This document shows, one piece after another, positions 8,083 through 17,175 of a stretch of 64,000 bases of DNA; the first letter of the stretch is position 1, and each line of letters opens with the position of its first letter. Made by a program: the position numbers and the translations under genes. The stretch comes from Flavobacterium reichenbachii. GTDB lineage: Bacteria > Bacteroidota > Bacteroidia > Flavobacteriales > Flavobacteriaceae. The stretch lies in the NCBI RefSeq assembly GCF_002217435.1, contig NZ_MUHF01000017.1:124335-188334 (forward strand), in the 5' to 3' direction. The notes beneath the pieces were generated by a model that saw only the letters and a list, made by a program, of their open reading frames with translations, was not told the DNA's origin and searched no databases.

Positions 8083-9075
8083 ATGCCAAACATTACTATA
8101 GAAGATTATATAAAAGCTGTTCGGGAAAAATATGAAGAGGTGAAAAATGGAGAGAACAGCCGTTTTTTAGAAAATCCATCTCAGGCAAAACTTCGAAAAC
8201 TATGCTGGGAAGTATTTCAAATAAATCAGAATTCAGATGACTTGAAAGCTTTCAGTTCTTTATTTGAATTTTGTTTTGATATTTCTAAAAAGAATGCTCT
8301 TCAGGCAAAGACAGATAAGTTTAAATCTATTGGAGCTTATTATAGAGGAAAAACGGAAAACCCAACTGAAGAAATAATTGAACTCGCAGCGGTTTTAGTA
8401 GATTTTGAACTTAGACCTTATAATAAGTTTAGAAGATTTAAGGAAGAAGGAATAGTTCTGGACGATAAAAGTGATGTTACAATATCAACTTTAAACGAAG
8501 GAAAAAAACTTTCAGATGAAAGCTTTGAAAAAATTGATGAAGAGGATAAAGTACTCATTGAAGATTTAAGAGTACCTGTAAATTTGGTAGAAAAAGAAAT
8601 TGTGGAAGGAACAAATGTAAATATACCTACTGGCTTTGTTGAAACTCCGAAAAAAGGTTTTGTCGAAAGAATGATAAAAAAATCAAAACGAACTATAGCA
8701 GCAACAACTATTATTTTTTGCTTAGTTGGAGCTGTAGTTTATTTTGCTTTCTTTAAAATGAATTGTATGCAGTGGTCAGACGATCACTACGAAATTGTAG
8801 ATTGTGGTGTAGGAATAAAAGGTAATCCTAATATAATTATTCCAAAAGATGATACTCTTCTGGATTTTAGAAAAGTATTTGTATGTGATACCACTACTTG
8901 TTTTAGAGAAGATGGAACACCGATTGTTTGGTATAGTAAAACAGCCAACGGTGTTGATTTTTTTAACACACACGGATTGCATCCCGAAACAAGAAAGGCT
9001 CTAAGAGCTTTAACTCCTTATATGTTTGATAAGTATGGAAAAAAAAGCTGTGATAAAATTGCAATCTCAAGATAA
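8083..9075 (+). CDS. Hypothetical single-span membrane protein
   Basis: A 330-residue protein from the ATG at 8083. A TTG nine bases earlier is in frame but less likely. Residues 1-205 are soluble, helical and charged. A single membrane helix lies at about 208-228 (rich in Ile, Val, Ala, Phe) after a Lys-rich stretch, so the N-terminal part should be cytoplasmic. The last ~100 residues are predicted outside, with four or more Cys (CMQW, DCG, CDTTTC) that could form disulfides. The layout resembles membrane proteins whose cytoplasmic part signals to an outer domain, but I do not recognise the family. It overlaps the convergent GH1 gene by 9 bp at its 3' end. The gene is convincing; the function is not known. 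Confidence 0.75.
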   Translation: MPNITIEDYIKAVREKYEEVKNGENSRFLENPSQAKLRKLCWEVFQINQNSDDLKAFSSLFEFCFDISKKNALQAKTDKFKSIGAYYRGKTENPTEEIIELAAVLVDFELRPYNKFRRFKEEGIVLDDKSDVTISTLNEGKKLSDESFEKIDEEDKVLIEDLRVPVNLVEKEIVEGTNVNIPTGFVETPKKGFVERMIKKSKRTIAATTIIFCLVGAVVYFAFFKMNCMQWSDDHYEIVDCGVGIKGNPNIIIPKDDTLLDFRKVFVCDTTTCFREDGTPIVWYSKTANGVDFFNTHGLHPETRKALRALTPYMFDKYGKKSCDKIAISR

Positions 9076-10416
9076 AAAACTGCTGTACCATAATCCAGAT
9101 TGTTTAATAGTGCGTTCCTGAGTTTCAAAATCAACATAAACTAATCCGAAGCGGGCGTTGTAACCTTCGGCCCATTCAAAATTATCAGTAAGACTCCACA
9201 CAAAATAACCATCGACTTTGTAGCCTTCATTTTTGAGTTTAAGAATTTGTTCTAAATGATCCTGAATATAATGTGTACGTTTTATATCATAAACTTTTCC
9301 GTTGGTCAGTTTGTCTGGAAAAGCGGCACCATTTTCGGTTATGATAATTTTCTTGATGTTGTATTCGTTAAATTTCTTTAGAACATGATATAAGGCAGGA
9401 GGATAAACTTCCCAGCCCATATCGGTCGAAATAACATTTCTTTTTTCGGCGCTGACCAATTCGGCTCCAATATACGGAATGAGGATAGAAGATTTTACCA
9501 CTTCGCGAGTGTAACATTGCAGCCCTATAAAATCAAATTCAAAAGCCAGATTATTTAAATCGTCACCTATAATGTAGTTATTCAGTTTTTTAAGAACAGG
9601 AAGATCGTTCTGCGGATATCCGAGACCTAAAATTGGTTCTATAAAAGTTCTGTTAAGAAGTGTATCAACACGTTTTGCGGCTTGTACATCAGACGGTTTT
9701 TCAGAAGCAGGTTCAATATGAGTACAGGAAAACGTAGTTCCAATATTAGCATCCTGAACAAGATTTCTAAGTATTTTGGCACCCGCAGCAGTAGAAAGAG
9801 TTACATGATGCATGGCTTTTAGATAATTGGTAATGCCTTTTTTTCCCGGCGCATGAATACCCAGAAAATATCCTGCACCCGTAAAAACAGACGGCTCATT
9901 TATAACCATCCAGTTTTTTACACGGTCTCCAAAATGTTCAGCACATATTTTTACATAGTCAGAAAACCAGGTTACGCACTCTCTGTTGGTCCAGCCGCCT
10001 TTTACTTCAAGAGCATGCGGCAGATCCCAGTGGTAAAGAGTTACCCAAGGTTCTATGTTTGACTCCAGCAGACAATCTATAATTTTATTGTAATAATCGA
10101 TTCCTGCCTGGTTAACTGAGCCAGTTCCGGAAGGCATAATTCTGGACCAGCTGATAGAAAATCTAAAATTCGGAATATTTAATTCCTTTATTAATTGAAT
10201 ATCGTTTTGATAGGAATTATAAAAATCGCAGGCAGTAATGGCATGATGGCCATTTTTAATTTTTCCTTTTTGTGAAGTAAAGACGTCCCAGATTGAGCTT
10301 CCTTTTCCGTCGGCATCGTGTGCGCCTTCTATTTGAAAGGCAGCTGTAGAAACGCCCCATAAAAAATCCTGACCAAATTGGTCTTTATGCAAAAATGAGC
10401 TTTCAATTTTATTCAT
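9067..10416 (-). CDS. Beta-glucosidase, glycoside hydrolase family 1
   Basis: A 449-residue GH1 enzyme, the usual family length. The start has the typical FLWGVSTAAFQIEGA motif. The acid/base Glu174 sits in VINEPS and the nucleophile Glu361 in IITENGAAFPD. YHWDLPHALE and the late NFEWAEGY motif, which holds the outer sugar, are also present. No signal peptide is visible, so it should act in the cytoplasm on short beta-glucosides taken up by the cell, releasing glucose. It stands alone, with no transporter beside it, and is convergent with the gene at 8083, overlapping it by 9 bp. Aryl-glycoside or cello-oligosaccharide preference cannot be told from the sequence. Confidence 0.93.
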   Translation of the reverse strand: MNKIESSFLHKDQFGQDFLWGVSTAAFQIEGAHDADGKGSSIWDVFTSQKGKIKNGHHAITACDFYNSYQNDIQLIKELNIPNFRFSISWSRIMPSGTGSVNQAGIDYYNKIIDCLLESNIEPWVTLYHWDLPHALEVKGGWTNRECVTWFSDYVKICAEHFGDRVKNWMVINEPSVFTGAGYFLGIHAPGKKGITNYLKAMHHVTLSTAAGAKILRNLVQDANIGTTFSCTHIEPASEKPSDVQAAKRVDTLLNRTFIEPILGLGYPQNDLPVLKKLNNYIIGDDLNNLAFEFDFIGLQCYTREVVKSSILIPYIGAELVSAEKRNVISTDMGWEVYPPALYHVLKKFNEYNIKKIIITENGAAFPDKLTNGKVYDIKRTHYIQDHLEQILKLKNEGYKVDGYFVWSLTDNFEWAEGYNARFGLVYVDFETQERTIKQSGLWYSSFLS

Positions 10417-10800
10417 TCAAAAAATCTTTCCTTATATATTAATGTAAAAAAGAAGATTGCATAGCTCTTAAAAAAAGCCATTCTTTGAAAGAAACTAGAA
10501 ATTTTAGACTGAAGAATTTCATAACGATTAGTTTTATTCAAATTAAAAAAATAATCTTAATTATAACGTAATCATAAGGTTATGAAATAGTTAACTGTTT
10601 AGTAGGAATTTCTGTAATAAGCTAATAGAATGAGAATCAGTTTTTTTAGTTTTTTGATTATAATACGATTTTGTATCTATATGATGAGATTTATGTAAAA
10701 TTTATCTAAAATTATAAAACAAAACTTACTTATTGATAAAGTAATTTAGCCTATATAATTTTAAACAAAATCAAACATTAAATTTAAAAACAAATCAGAC
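10417..10800. other. 384-bp intergenic region with a long-range inverted repeat
   Basis: No gene seen. ATTTCATAAC at 10516-10525 and its exact reverse complement GTTATGAAAT at 10579-10588 flank 53 bp of AT-rich DNA. The arms could be two half-sites for a looping regulator between the divergent GH1 gene and the lipoprotein gene, or chance in AT-rich DNA. Confidence 0.3.
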
Positions 10801-11217
10801 ATGAAAAATAGAAACTTTTTATTCGTATTAGCCTTAAGTGTGGGAATGTTTGCAACGTCTTGCAGCAACGATGATAATGAAGGAGAAACAATTATTCCTC
10901 TACAAGGAACTTACAACTTAAGCAAATCAGGTATTGTGGTTAACGGAACAGAACAATTAACTGACGATATTAGAAATACACCTGGATGTAACAGAGATTT
11001 TTTAGAACTTAAATTGAGTAATACAGCTGTTGTTGGTGATTACAGCGGTTCTAACTGTGCTTTGGTACAAACTGAAGGAACTTACGTAAGATCTCATAAT
11101 GATTTAACACTTACTGTTGGCGGAGTTACTACAACTAGCGACATTATGAACCTTACTAACAAAGAATTAAAATTAAAAGATAAAGCAACAGGTGTAATCA
11201 CAGTTTATACTAGATAA
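10801..11217 (+). CDS. Small lipocalin-like lipoprotein
   Basis: A 138-residue protein with a signal peptide ending in a lipobox (MFATSC, Cys21). A short acidic linker follows, then beta-strands with LQGTYNLSK near the start and turns typical of lipocalin-like lipoproteins of Bacteroidetes. Two further Cys, in TPGCNRDF and SNCALV, could pair. These proteins are usually surface- or periplasm-exposed, and their ligands are mostly unknown. It is a single gene: a bidirectional terminator lies at 11259-11293, and the convergent kinase gene follows. The lipoprotein call is strong; the lipocalin call is based on pattern only. Confidence 0.75.
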   Translation: MKNRNFLFVLALSVGMFATSCSNDDNEGETIIPLQGTYNLSKSGIVVNGTEQLTDDIRNTPGCNRDFLELKLSNTAVVGDYSGSNCALVQTEGTYVRSHNDLTLTVGGVTTTSDIMNLTNKELKLKDKATGVITVYTR

Positions 11218-11258
11218 TACTTTTAATTAGATTTTTGATATTTTTGGAATTGGAAATG

Positions 11259-11293
11259 AAAACGGAAATGACTTTTAGTTATTTCCGTTTTTT
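11259..11293. terminator. Bidirectional terminator between lipoprotein and kinase genes
   Basis: AACGGAAAT and ATTTCCGTT form a 9-bp stem with an 11-base loop, flanked by A on the left and T on the right. It can serve both convergent genes. Confidence 0.7.
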
Positions 11294-11304
11294 GCTTTTG
11301 TATT

Positions 11305-14300
11305 TTAATTTATCGGAATGTAAATGTCAAAAACGGCACCTTCGTTTTGTTCTCCAGAAGCTGTAATGACTCCGTTATGATTATCGACAATTTTTTTTAC
11401 GATTGCCAGACCAATTCCTGTTCCTTTGTATTGATCTCGTCCGTGAAGACGCTGAAAAACTTCGAATATTTTTTTGCTGTACTGCTCTTCAAACCCAATT
11501 CCGTTATCTGCAACACTAATGTGGCAATAATTTAGTTCCTTATTCAAAGTGTTGTTTCCTAAATCTTCTCCTTTTTTAACTTCGCTTTTAATTTTTACAA
11601 CAGCCGGGATATCTGGTTTAGAAAACTTTAGAGAATTACTAACCAGATTGTAAAGTAATTGTCTAAACTGAAACGGAATAATTTTTAGTTCGCAGGATTC
11701 GCCAATTTCTATAACTGCATCTTTTTGAGTGAGTTCTTCTTTAAGATCTTCTTTTACTTCATTAATAATTTTAGAAAGATCTGTTTTTTTAAAGATCCGT
11801 TCCTCGACATTGGTTCTGGAATATGCCAGCAAATCGTTTATTAAAGTCTGCATTCGCTGCGCCGCATTTTGCATTCGCTTAAATTTGTCTTTGCCCGTTT
11901 CGGATAGATTTATAGATTCTTTCTCCATAATCTGTGTTGCAAAAGTCTGAATTTTTCTGAGCGGTTCCTGCAGATCATGACTAGAGATGTAAGCAAAAGA
12001 CTGGAGTTCCTGGTTCATCAGTTCCAGTTCTATATTTTTTTGTTTAAGTTCTAAAGCATTCAGTTTTAATTTATCATCGGCTTTTTTCTTTTCTGTTAAA
12101 TCATGCGTCACTTTAGAAAATCCGATGATCTCATTTTTTTTATTATGGACTGCAGTAATCACTACGCTGGACCAGAAAAGCTTTCCATTTTTTTTAACGC
12201 GCCATCCTTCTTGTACTGCTTTTCCTTTTTCCCGGGCCAATTGCAGTAAAGTTTGAGGCAGTTTATTTTTTTTATCTTCTTCGGTATAAAAAACCTGAAA
12301 ATTCTTGCCGATAATTTCTTCCGATTTGTACCCTTTTATTTTCTCGGCACCAATGTTCCAGTTTTCAATGATTCCATCCTGATTCAAATACAAAATGGCG
12401 TAATCCTGCACTTCTTCGACCATTAAATGATAGCGTTCTTCGCTTTTTTTCAGCGATTCATTCATCAAAAGCAGTTCTCTGGTTCTTGCTGCAACCTGCT
12501 GTTCCAATTCCTGAGAAAAAGCCTTTTCGGTATGAATATCAGAAAAAGCGCCAACCCATTTTACAATTTTATTATTTTCATCCAGAACAGGTTCGCCAAT
12601 TGCGGTATGCCATCTGTAAGCACCATCTTTTCTTAAAATCCTTACATCAGACCTGTAAGCTTCGCCGGTTTTTAAGGAGTGTTTCCATATTGCTGTATTT
12701 CCTTTGAGATCATCAGGATGTATTATAATGTTCCAGGATTCTTTTCCTTCAGGATGAATTCCAGAATATTTTACCCATTTTCCTGATGCAAACAAGTAAT
12801 TTCCTTTTTCATCGGTTTCCCAAATTAACTGCGGAATACTTTCGGTGAGAGAGCGGAATCTCTTTTCACTTTCTTCTATTTTTTTTCTCGTTTCTACTTT
12901 TTCAGTAACATCAATAAGGGTTATTTTAATGCCGGAAATAGAATTATCGTTTTCCAGCAGCGGTGCAAATTCAAAATCTACATAAAAAGAATTGCTTTCA
13001 ATAATAAGCAAAGATTCAGATTCTGCAATTACATTTCCGTTGCTGTATACTTCCTGCAGCAGTTTTGCATATTTTTGTTCTTGAAGTTCAGGAAATACGT
13101 CCAGAATTCTTTTTCCCTGAACATCGCTTTCATTTTTTTTCCAGATGTTTTTTAGCAGCACAAAATTGGCCATTTCTATTTTCATATCGGTTCCCCGCAA
13201 AATAGCTTTTGGCACTGGCGACTGCATGACGAGGTTTCTAAAACGAATAGCATTTTCTTCAATTTGCTGCTGATGTGTTTTTTCTCTGGTAATATCTCTG
13301 GCAGTTCCTATTAATTTCTCAGGTTTGTTATTTTCATCATAAAAAACTTTCCCTTTTCCCTCAACCCAATGAATCGATTTGTCGCTCCAGATTGTTCGGG
13401 TTTCGTAATTTAAAACACCTGAAACAAGCGCATCCTGAAGTGCTTTATTTCTAATTGGCATATCATCAGGATGAATATGCTGCACTAATTGTTCATGAGT
13501 TAAGTCTGTATTTTCAGTATAACCGCCCACGATTTCAAGATATCTGGGAGAGTAGATGAGTTCTCCAATTTTTACATTCAGCTCCCAGGTTCCCAGTTCG
13601 CTGGCTTCTAAAACAATGTTCAGACGTTCTTCGTTTTGTTCTGTTTTTTTTCTGGCTTCTACTTTATCACTTACTTCAGTCACGGTAACAATGATTCCGG
13701 AAATTTCCCCGTCTTCTTCTTTTAAAGGATAATAAAGGAAATCAAAATACGAAATATCAATTTTTCCGAATCGTTTTAACGGAATCGGGAGTTCATTTCC
13801 ATGAAAGGGAATTCCAGTTGTCAAAACACTTTCTAACAAGCTGTTTACAGATTCTTTTACTTCTGGAAGCGATTCAAACAAAGGTCTGCCTACAAAGGAG
13901 CTTTCTTCTCGATCTACTATTTGCAGATAAGCTTCATTTGCCATTTCTACAAAATAATCCGGACCACGCAAAATTGAAATCCCAACTGGAGCTTGTTTAA
14001 GCGTATCTCGAAAACGTTTGTTGCTTTCTTCTATTTTTTTTGCAGAATCTTTCTCTTTTACAGTGCGTTTTATGGTTGTATCTAAAAGTTTTTTATTTTC
14101 AACGGCCGTGATTAAAACACCGCCTATCTCTCCATTTTCTAGTTTTATTGGGCTGTACAAAAAGTTATAGCAGCTTTTTTCTTCATCTCCATTTCTATCA
14201 ACAGAAATTATAAAATCATCTAAAGAACCACTTTTTCCTTTCATTGCATCCGTAAACTTAGGTTCGATAATCTTCCAGATTTCCGAAAAAGTTTCTTTGG

Positions 14301-14562
14301 CGCTGCTTCCTAAAGCTTCATTCTGTTGGGGCGATGCAAGGATAAGACGAAAGGCATCATTATAAATTTGTGTAAAATCATTTCCCCAGGCAATGCACAT
14401 TGCCAAAGGATTATTAAGCACCACAGCCGTCATCGTGCAAAGACTTTTTGGCCATTGTTCAGGATCACCTAAGTATGTTCTGCTCCAGTCTTTGGTGCGG
14501 CTTAATTTACCCATTTCTCCGCCATCGGCTAGAAAATAATGGTCCTTTTTGTTGTGGTTCAT
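11305..14562 (-). CDS. Multi-PAS cytoplasmic sensor histidine kinase
   Basis: A 1085-residue kinase without signal peptide or membrane segment, so it should sense inside the cell. About six PAS-type modules follow one another, near 40-160, 185-300, 310-430, 440-560, 565-690 and 715-830. The third and fifth carry the PAS_3-like HPDD motif and PAC ends such as VGAFSDIHTE. A coiled coil leads to the HisKA domain with His862 in ISSHDLQEPLRK and an ATPase domain (LVSNSLKFS N-box, DNGIGF, GTGIGLAI). The HDLQEPLRK type resembles phytochrome-like kinases. It lies 13 bp after a single-domain receiver gene. The signals sensed are unknown; haem or flavin binding cannot be judged. Confidence 0.9.
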   Translation of the reverse strand: MNHNKKDHYFLADGGEMGKLSRTKDWSRTYLGDPEQWPKSLCTMTAVVLNNPLAMCIAWGNDFTQIYNDAFRLILASPQQNEALGSSAKETFSEIWKIIEPKFTDAMKGKSGSLDDFIISVDRNGDEEKSCYNFLYSPIKLENGEIGGVLITAVENKKLLDTTIKRTVKEKDSAKKIEESNKRFRDTLKQAPVGISILRGPDYFVEMANEAYLQIVDREESSFVGRPLFESLPEVKESVNSLLESVLTTGIPFHGNELPIPLKRFGKIDISYFDFLYYPLKEEDGEISGIIVTVTEVSDKVEARKKTEQNEERLNIVLEASELGTWELNVKIGELIYSPRYLEIVGGYTENTDLTHEQLVQHIHPDDMPIRNKALQDALVSGVLNYETRTIWSDKSIHWVEGKGKVFYDENNKPEKLIGTARDITREKTHQQQIEENAIRFRNLVMQSPVPKAILRGTDMKIEMANFVLLKNIWKKNESDVQGKRILDVFPELQEQKYAKLLQEVYSNGNVIAESESLLIIESNSFYVDFEFAPLLENDNSISGIKITLIDVTEKVETRKKIEESEKRFRSLTESIPQLIWETDEKGNYLFASGKWVKYSGIHPEGKESWNIIIHPDDLKGNTAIWKHSLKTGEAYRSDVRILRKDGAYRWHTAIGEPVLDENNKIVKWVGAFSDIHTEKAFSQELEQQVAARTRELLLMNESLKKSEERYHLMVEEVQDYAILYLNQDGIIENWNIGAEKIKGYKSEEIIGKNFQVFYTEEDKKNKLPQTLLQLAREKGKAVQEGWRVKKNGKLFWSSVVITAVHNKKNEIIGFSKVTHDLTEKKKADDKLKLNALELKQKNIELELMNQELQSFAYISSHDLQEPLRKIQTFATQIMEKESINLSETGKDKFKRMQNAAQRMQTLINDLLAYSRTNVEERIFKKTDLSKIINEVKEDLKEELTQKDAVIEIGESCELKIIPFQFRQLLYNLVSNSLKFSKPDIPAVVKIKSEVKKGEDLGNNTLNKELNYCHISVADNGIGFEEQYSKKIFEVFQRLHGRDQYKGTGIGLAIVKKIVDNHNGVITASGEQNEGAVFDIYIPIN

Positions 14563-14575
14563 TCCAAAAAATGAT

Positions 14576-15025
14576 TTATGGCTGGAGTATAAAATTTGCT
14601 CTGCTTGGTCGCTGAAAGTTATTTTCAGATGCTGTAATAAGTGCTTTTTCTATAACATTTTTTAATTTAGAAAAATCACCAGGTTTTCGAATGTAATAAT
14701 TTGCACCTTTTTCGTACATTATATCCACAATACCACAATCCAAAGACGTGGAAATAATGATTACAGGAAGATTTTTTAATGCATCAATTGTCCTGATTTC
14801 TTTTAGGCATTCATGACCGTTTTTACGAGGCATGTTTACATCAAGAAAAACAATGTCTGGTAAATTTACCAAAGAGTCTGTCTTTAAATATTCCATTAGC
14901 TGTACACCGTCATGAACCATTTTTACTGTGGTTTCAAGCGAAATGTCTTCTAATGCTTCTTTAAAAAAATCACAGTCATCTTCGTCATCATCCGCTAGTA
15001 AAAGATTGTAAATATGCTTGTTCAT
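14576..15025 (-). CDS. Single-domain CheY-like response regulator
   Basis: A 149-residue receiver with acidic residues at 12-14 (LADDDEDD), phosphoacceptor Asp62 in VFLDVNMP, a Ser/Thr near 92-93 (IIIST) and the conserved Lys in IRKPGD. There is no output domain; a short basic tail follows. Receivers of the ADDDEDD type commonly pair with multi-PAS HDLQEPLRK kinases, and here the kinase gene follows after 13 bp in the same direction. It probably passes phosphate to another protein or acts by protein-protein binding. The target is unknown. Confidence 0.9.
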   Translation of the reverse strand: MNKHIYNLLLADDDEDDCDFFKEALEDISLETTVKMVHDGVQLMEYLKTDSLVNLPDIVFLDVNMPRKNGHECLKEIRTIDALKNLPVIIISTSLDCGIVDIMYEKGANYYIRKPGDFSKLKNVIEKALITASENNFQRPSRANFILQP

Positions 15026-15399
15026 TTTTATAAAAAGTAAAATTCTTTAATTTTAAAAGTACTGTAATGAGGTTTATTGCAGCAATTTTAATCGATGTTG
15101 TATCGCTAAATTTAATTCTTTTTAATAATAATTTAAAATTTTAATCTAATTCTTTTCTCGAATAAATTATCACCAGCAGTTGTAATTTATCGTTATAAAT
15201 TGTTTTTTAGTACTTTACACAGATCTGTAGTATCAATTTAATTTTAAATAAGTAAAGAATTCAAAAAAAACGCCTGATACAATTTTTTGACAAATGCTGC
15301 GTTTTAATTTATTCTTGGATCTTCTTTAAATACTATTTTTTTTTAAAGTCGCATCGCCTTATTTTACGCTGCTTTCCACTTCACAACTTCTATAAAAAC
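15026..15399. other. Left part of a 595-bp intergenic region, no gene seen
   Basis: The region separates the receiver gene (minus) from the glycosyltransferase gene (plus). It is AT-rich with scattered GTATC/GATAC-type pentamers, for example near 15102, 15228, 15279 and 15514. I see no open frame or RNA in it. The notable palindromic element lies to its right, at 15400-15427. Confidence 0.4.
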
Positions 15400-15427
15400 T
15401 GTATACATTTTGTACAAAGTGTATACA
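15400..15427. promoter_or_regulatory. Triple palindrome with 10-bp spacing, candidate operator
   Basis: TGTATACA at 15400-15407 and again at 15420-15427 flank TTTGTACAAA at 15409-15418. All three are perfect palindromes. Their centres are 10 bp apart, one helical turn, so they face the same side of the DNA. The whole 28 bp is symmetric except for one position pair. It lies 193 bp upstream of the glycosyltransferase gene and 375 bp from the divergent receiver gene. No regulator can be named. Confidence 0.55.
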
Positions 15428-15620
15428 AATTACACACTCAAAGTATGTCTCAAATCAGCTAAAATGCTCTGCATCAATCAAAATTGATATTGGCACAGCG
15501 CTTGTAAATTGTGATAGTATCAATTTCTTGTTTCTTTAATTTTAGTTTGAATGCTAAAATCATTAGAAGTAAAGAAATTTTCTAAAAGCCTCACAATACG
15601 AATCAATAGAAAATACAAGC

Positions 15621-17078
15621 ATGGAAAGCGAAACAATCTTAGCAAAACAATTTTATTCTAATAACGATGCCGTTATAAACGAAAGTTCATTAAATAGTTC
15701 CCTTTTTGGAACAAAAAACAAATCATCAAAAGCAATTGTAGAAAGACCTTCGAGCGGGTTTGGTTTAATGGTGCTGATTGGTACTTTTATTCTAATGCTG
15801 GCCGGAGCTTTTTTTGTGTATCAATTTCAACCCGATTTTGAGCAGTTCCAGATCGACAGAGTAAATTCTTCGTGGGGACTTCCTTTTCTAATAATTACAG
15901 GAATATTATTCTTTTTTCAGGCAGGAGTTTTTCTTTATAATTCTTATTTGTATTTGCGTTACAAAGCGATTCCTTCAGTTTCAGACGAGGAGCTTCCAAC
16001 AATTACAGTAATTGTGCCCGCTTACAATGAAGGAAAATTGGTTTGGGATACTTTGATGAGTTTAGCAGCAAGTGATTTTCCAGCCCATAAATTAGAAATT
16101 CTGGCTGTAGATGACGGAAGTAAAGATGATACATGGTATTGGATGCAGGAAGCAAAAAAGAAACTTGGTGATCGTTTGTCTATCTATCAGCAGGAAAAAA
16201 ACCAAGGAAAACGTCACGCCTTATACCGTGGATTTAATCTTGGAACCGGAGAAATTTTCGTAACAGTAGACAGTGATTCTATTGTTAAAAAAGATACTTT
16301 AAGAAATTTGGTTAGTCCGTTTGTAACCAACGAAAAATGTGGTGCAGTTGCAGGAAATGTTCATGTTCTAAACAATAAAACGGCTATTCTTCCTAAAATG
16401 CTGAATGTTAGTTTTGTAATGAGTTTCGAATTTCAACGTTCTGCAGAAAGCATGTTAGGTTCTGTATTATGTACTCCGGGAGCATTAGCAGCTTACAGAA
16501 GTACTGCAGTATTTGCCTGTCTTCCAGAATGGATCAATCAGACTTTTATGGGACAGCCGTCAGACATTGGAGAAGACCGCGCGATGACCAATATGATTTT
16601 AAAACAAGGGCAGCATGTTTTGTTTCAGAGAAATGCTGTTGTTTTAACCAATGTTCCGGAAGAATATACAGGTTTGTACAAAATGTTTATCAGATGGAGC
16701 AGAAGTAATGTGCGTGAAAATCTGGCTATGGCAAAATATGTGTTTACAGATTTTAGAAAAGAATCTAAATTTGGACCAAGATTATTGTTTGCAAATCAGT
16801 TCTTTAAAATCGTAATGACGTATCCGTTTTTATTGTTTATGCTGTTCTTTATTGCAATACATCCTTTATTGTTTTTAAGCTCAACATTTTTAGGAATTCT
16901 TATATTGTCAAGCTTCTCTGCATTGTTTTATGCAAAAAGATATAGTGTTTCAGAATCGTTTTGGGCTTACACTTACAGTATCTTTTACACATTCAGTTTA
17001 TTCTGGATTGCTCCTTATGCCATTGCAACGGCAAATAAAAAAGGATGGCTTACCAGAGGCTTAGTAGTAGCTAAATAA
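15621..17078 (+). CDS. Membrane glycosyltransferase family 2, hyaluronan-synthase-like
   Basis: A 485-residue processive-type GT2. Two membrane helices at about 47-67 and 88-112 precede the catalytic domain, with DDGS at 164-167 and the DSD metal/nucleotide motif at 217-219. The acceptor-side motifs strongly resemble class I hyaluronan synthase and NodC: INQTFMGQPSDIGEDRAMTN, then NVPEEY and IRWSRSNVRE. Three or four helices close the protein. It should polymerise a beta-linked polysaccharide, perhaps of N-acetylhexosamine type, and export it through its own membrane channel; the exact sugar is inference. It is a single gene with no sugar-nucleotide enzymes nearby and a terminator at 17119. 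The ~40-residue polar N-terminus is extra compared with streptococcal HasA. Confidence 0.85.
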   Translation: MESETILAKQFYSNNDAVINESSLNSSLFGTKNKSSKAIVERPSSGFGLMVLIGTFILMLAGAFFVYQFQPDFEQFQIDRVNSSWGLPFLIITGILFFFQAGVFLYNSYLYLRYKAIPSVSDEELPTITVIVPAYNEGKLVWDTLMSLAASDFPAHKLEILAVDDGSKDDTWYWMQEAKKKLGDRLSIYQQEKNQGKRHALYRGFNLGTGEIFVTVDSDSIVKKDTLRNLVSPFVTNEKCGAVAGNVHVLNNKTAILPKMLNVSFVMSFEFQRSAESMLGSVLCTPGALAAYRSTAVFACLPEWINQTFMGQPSDIGEDRAMTNMILKQGQHVLFQRNAVVLTNVPEEYTGLYKMFIRWSRSNVRENLAMAKYVFTDFRKESKFGPRLLFANQFFKIVMTYPFLLFMLFFIAIHPLLFLSSTFLGILILSSFSALFYAKRYSVSESFWAYTYSIFYTFSLFWIAPYAIATANKKGWLTRGLVVAK

Positions 17079-17118
17079 CCACGAGATTAGTTCTCAATCT
17101 ATTATATTCAATTCTCAA

Positions 17119-17155
17119 CAAAAAACTCCTGTTCGTTATGAACAGGAGTTTTTTA
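17119..17155. terminator. Strong bidirectional terminator
   Basis: AAAAACTCCTGTTC, the loop GTTAT, then GAACAGGAGTTTTTT: a perfect 14-bp stem with A and T flanks. It lies between the convergent glycosyltransferase and metQ genes. Confidence 0.9.
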
Positions 17156-17175
17156 ATATTTTTAAGTAAAGAAAA

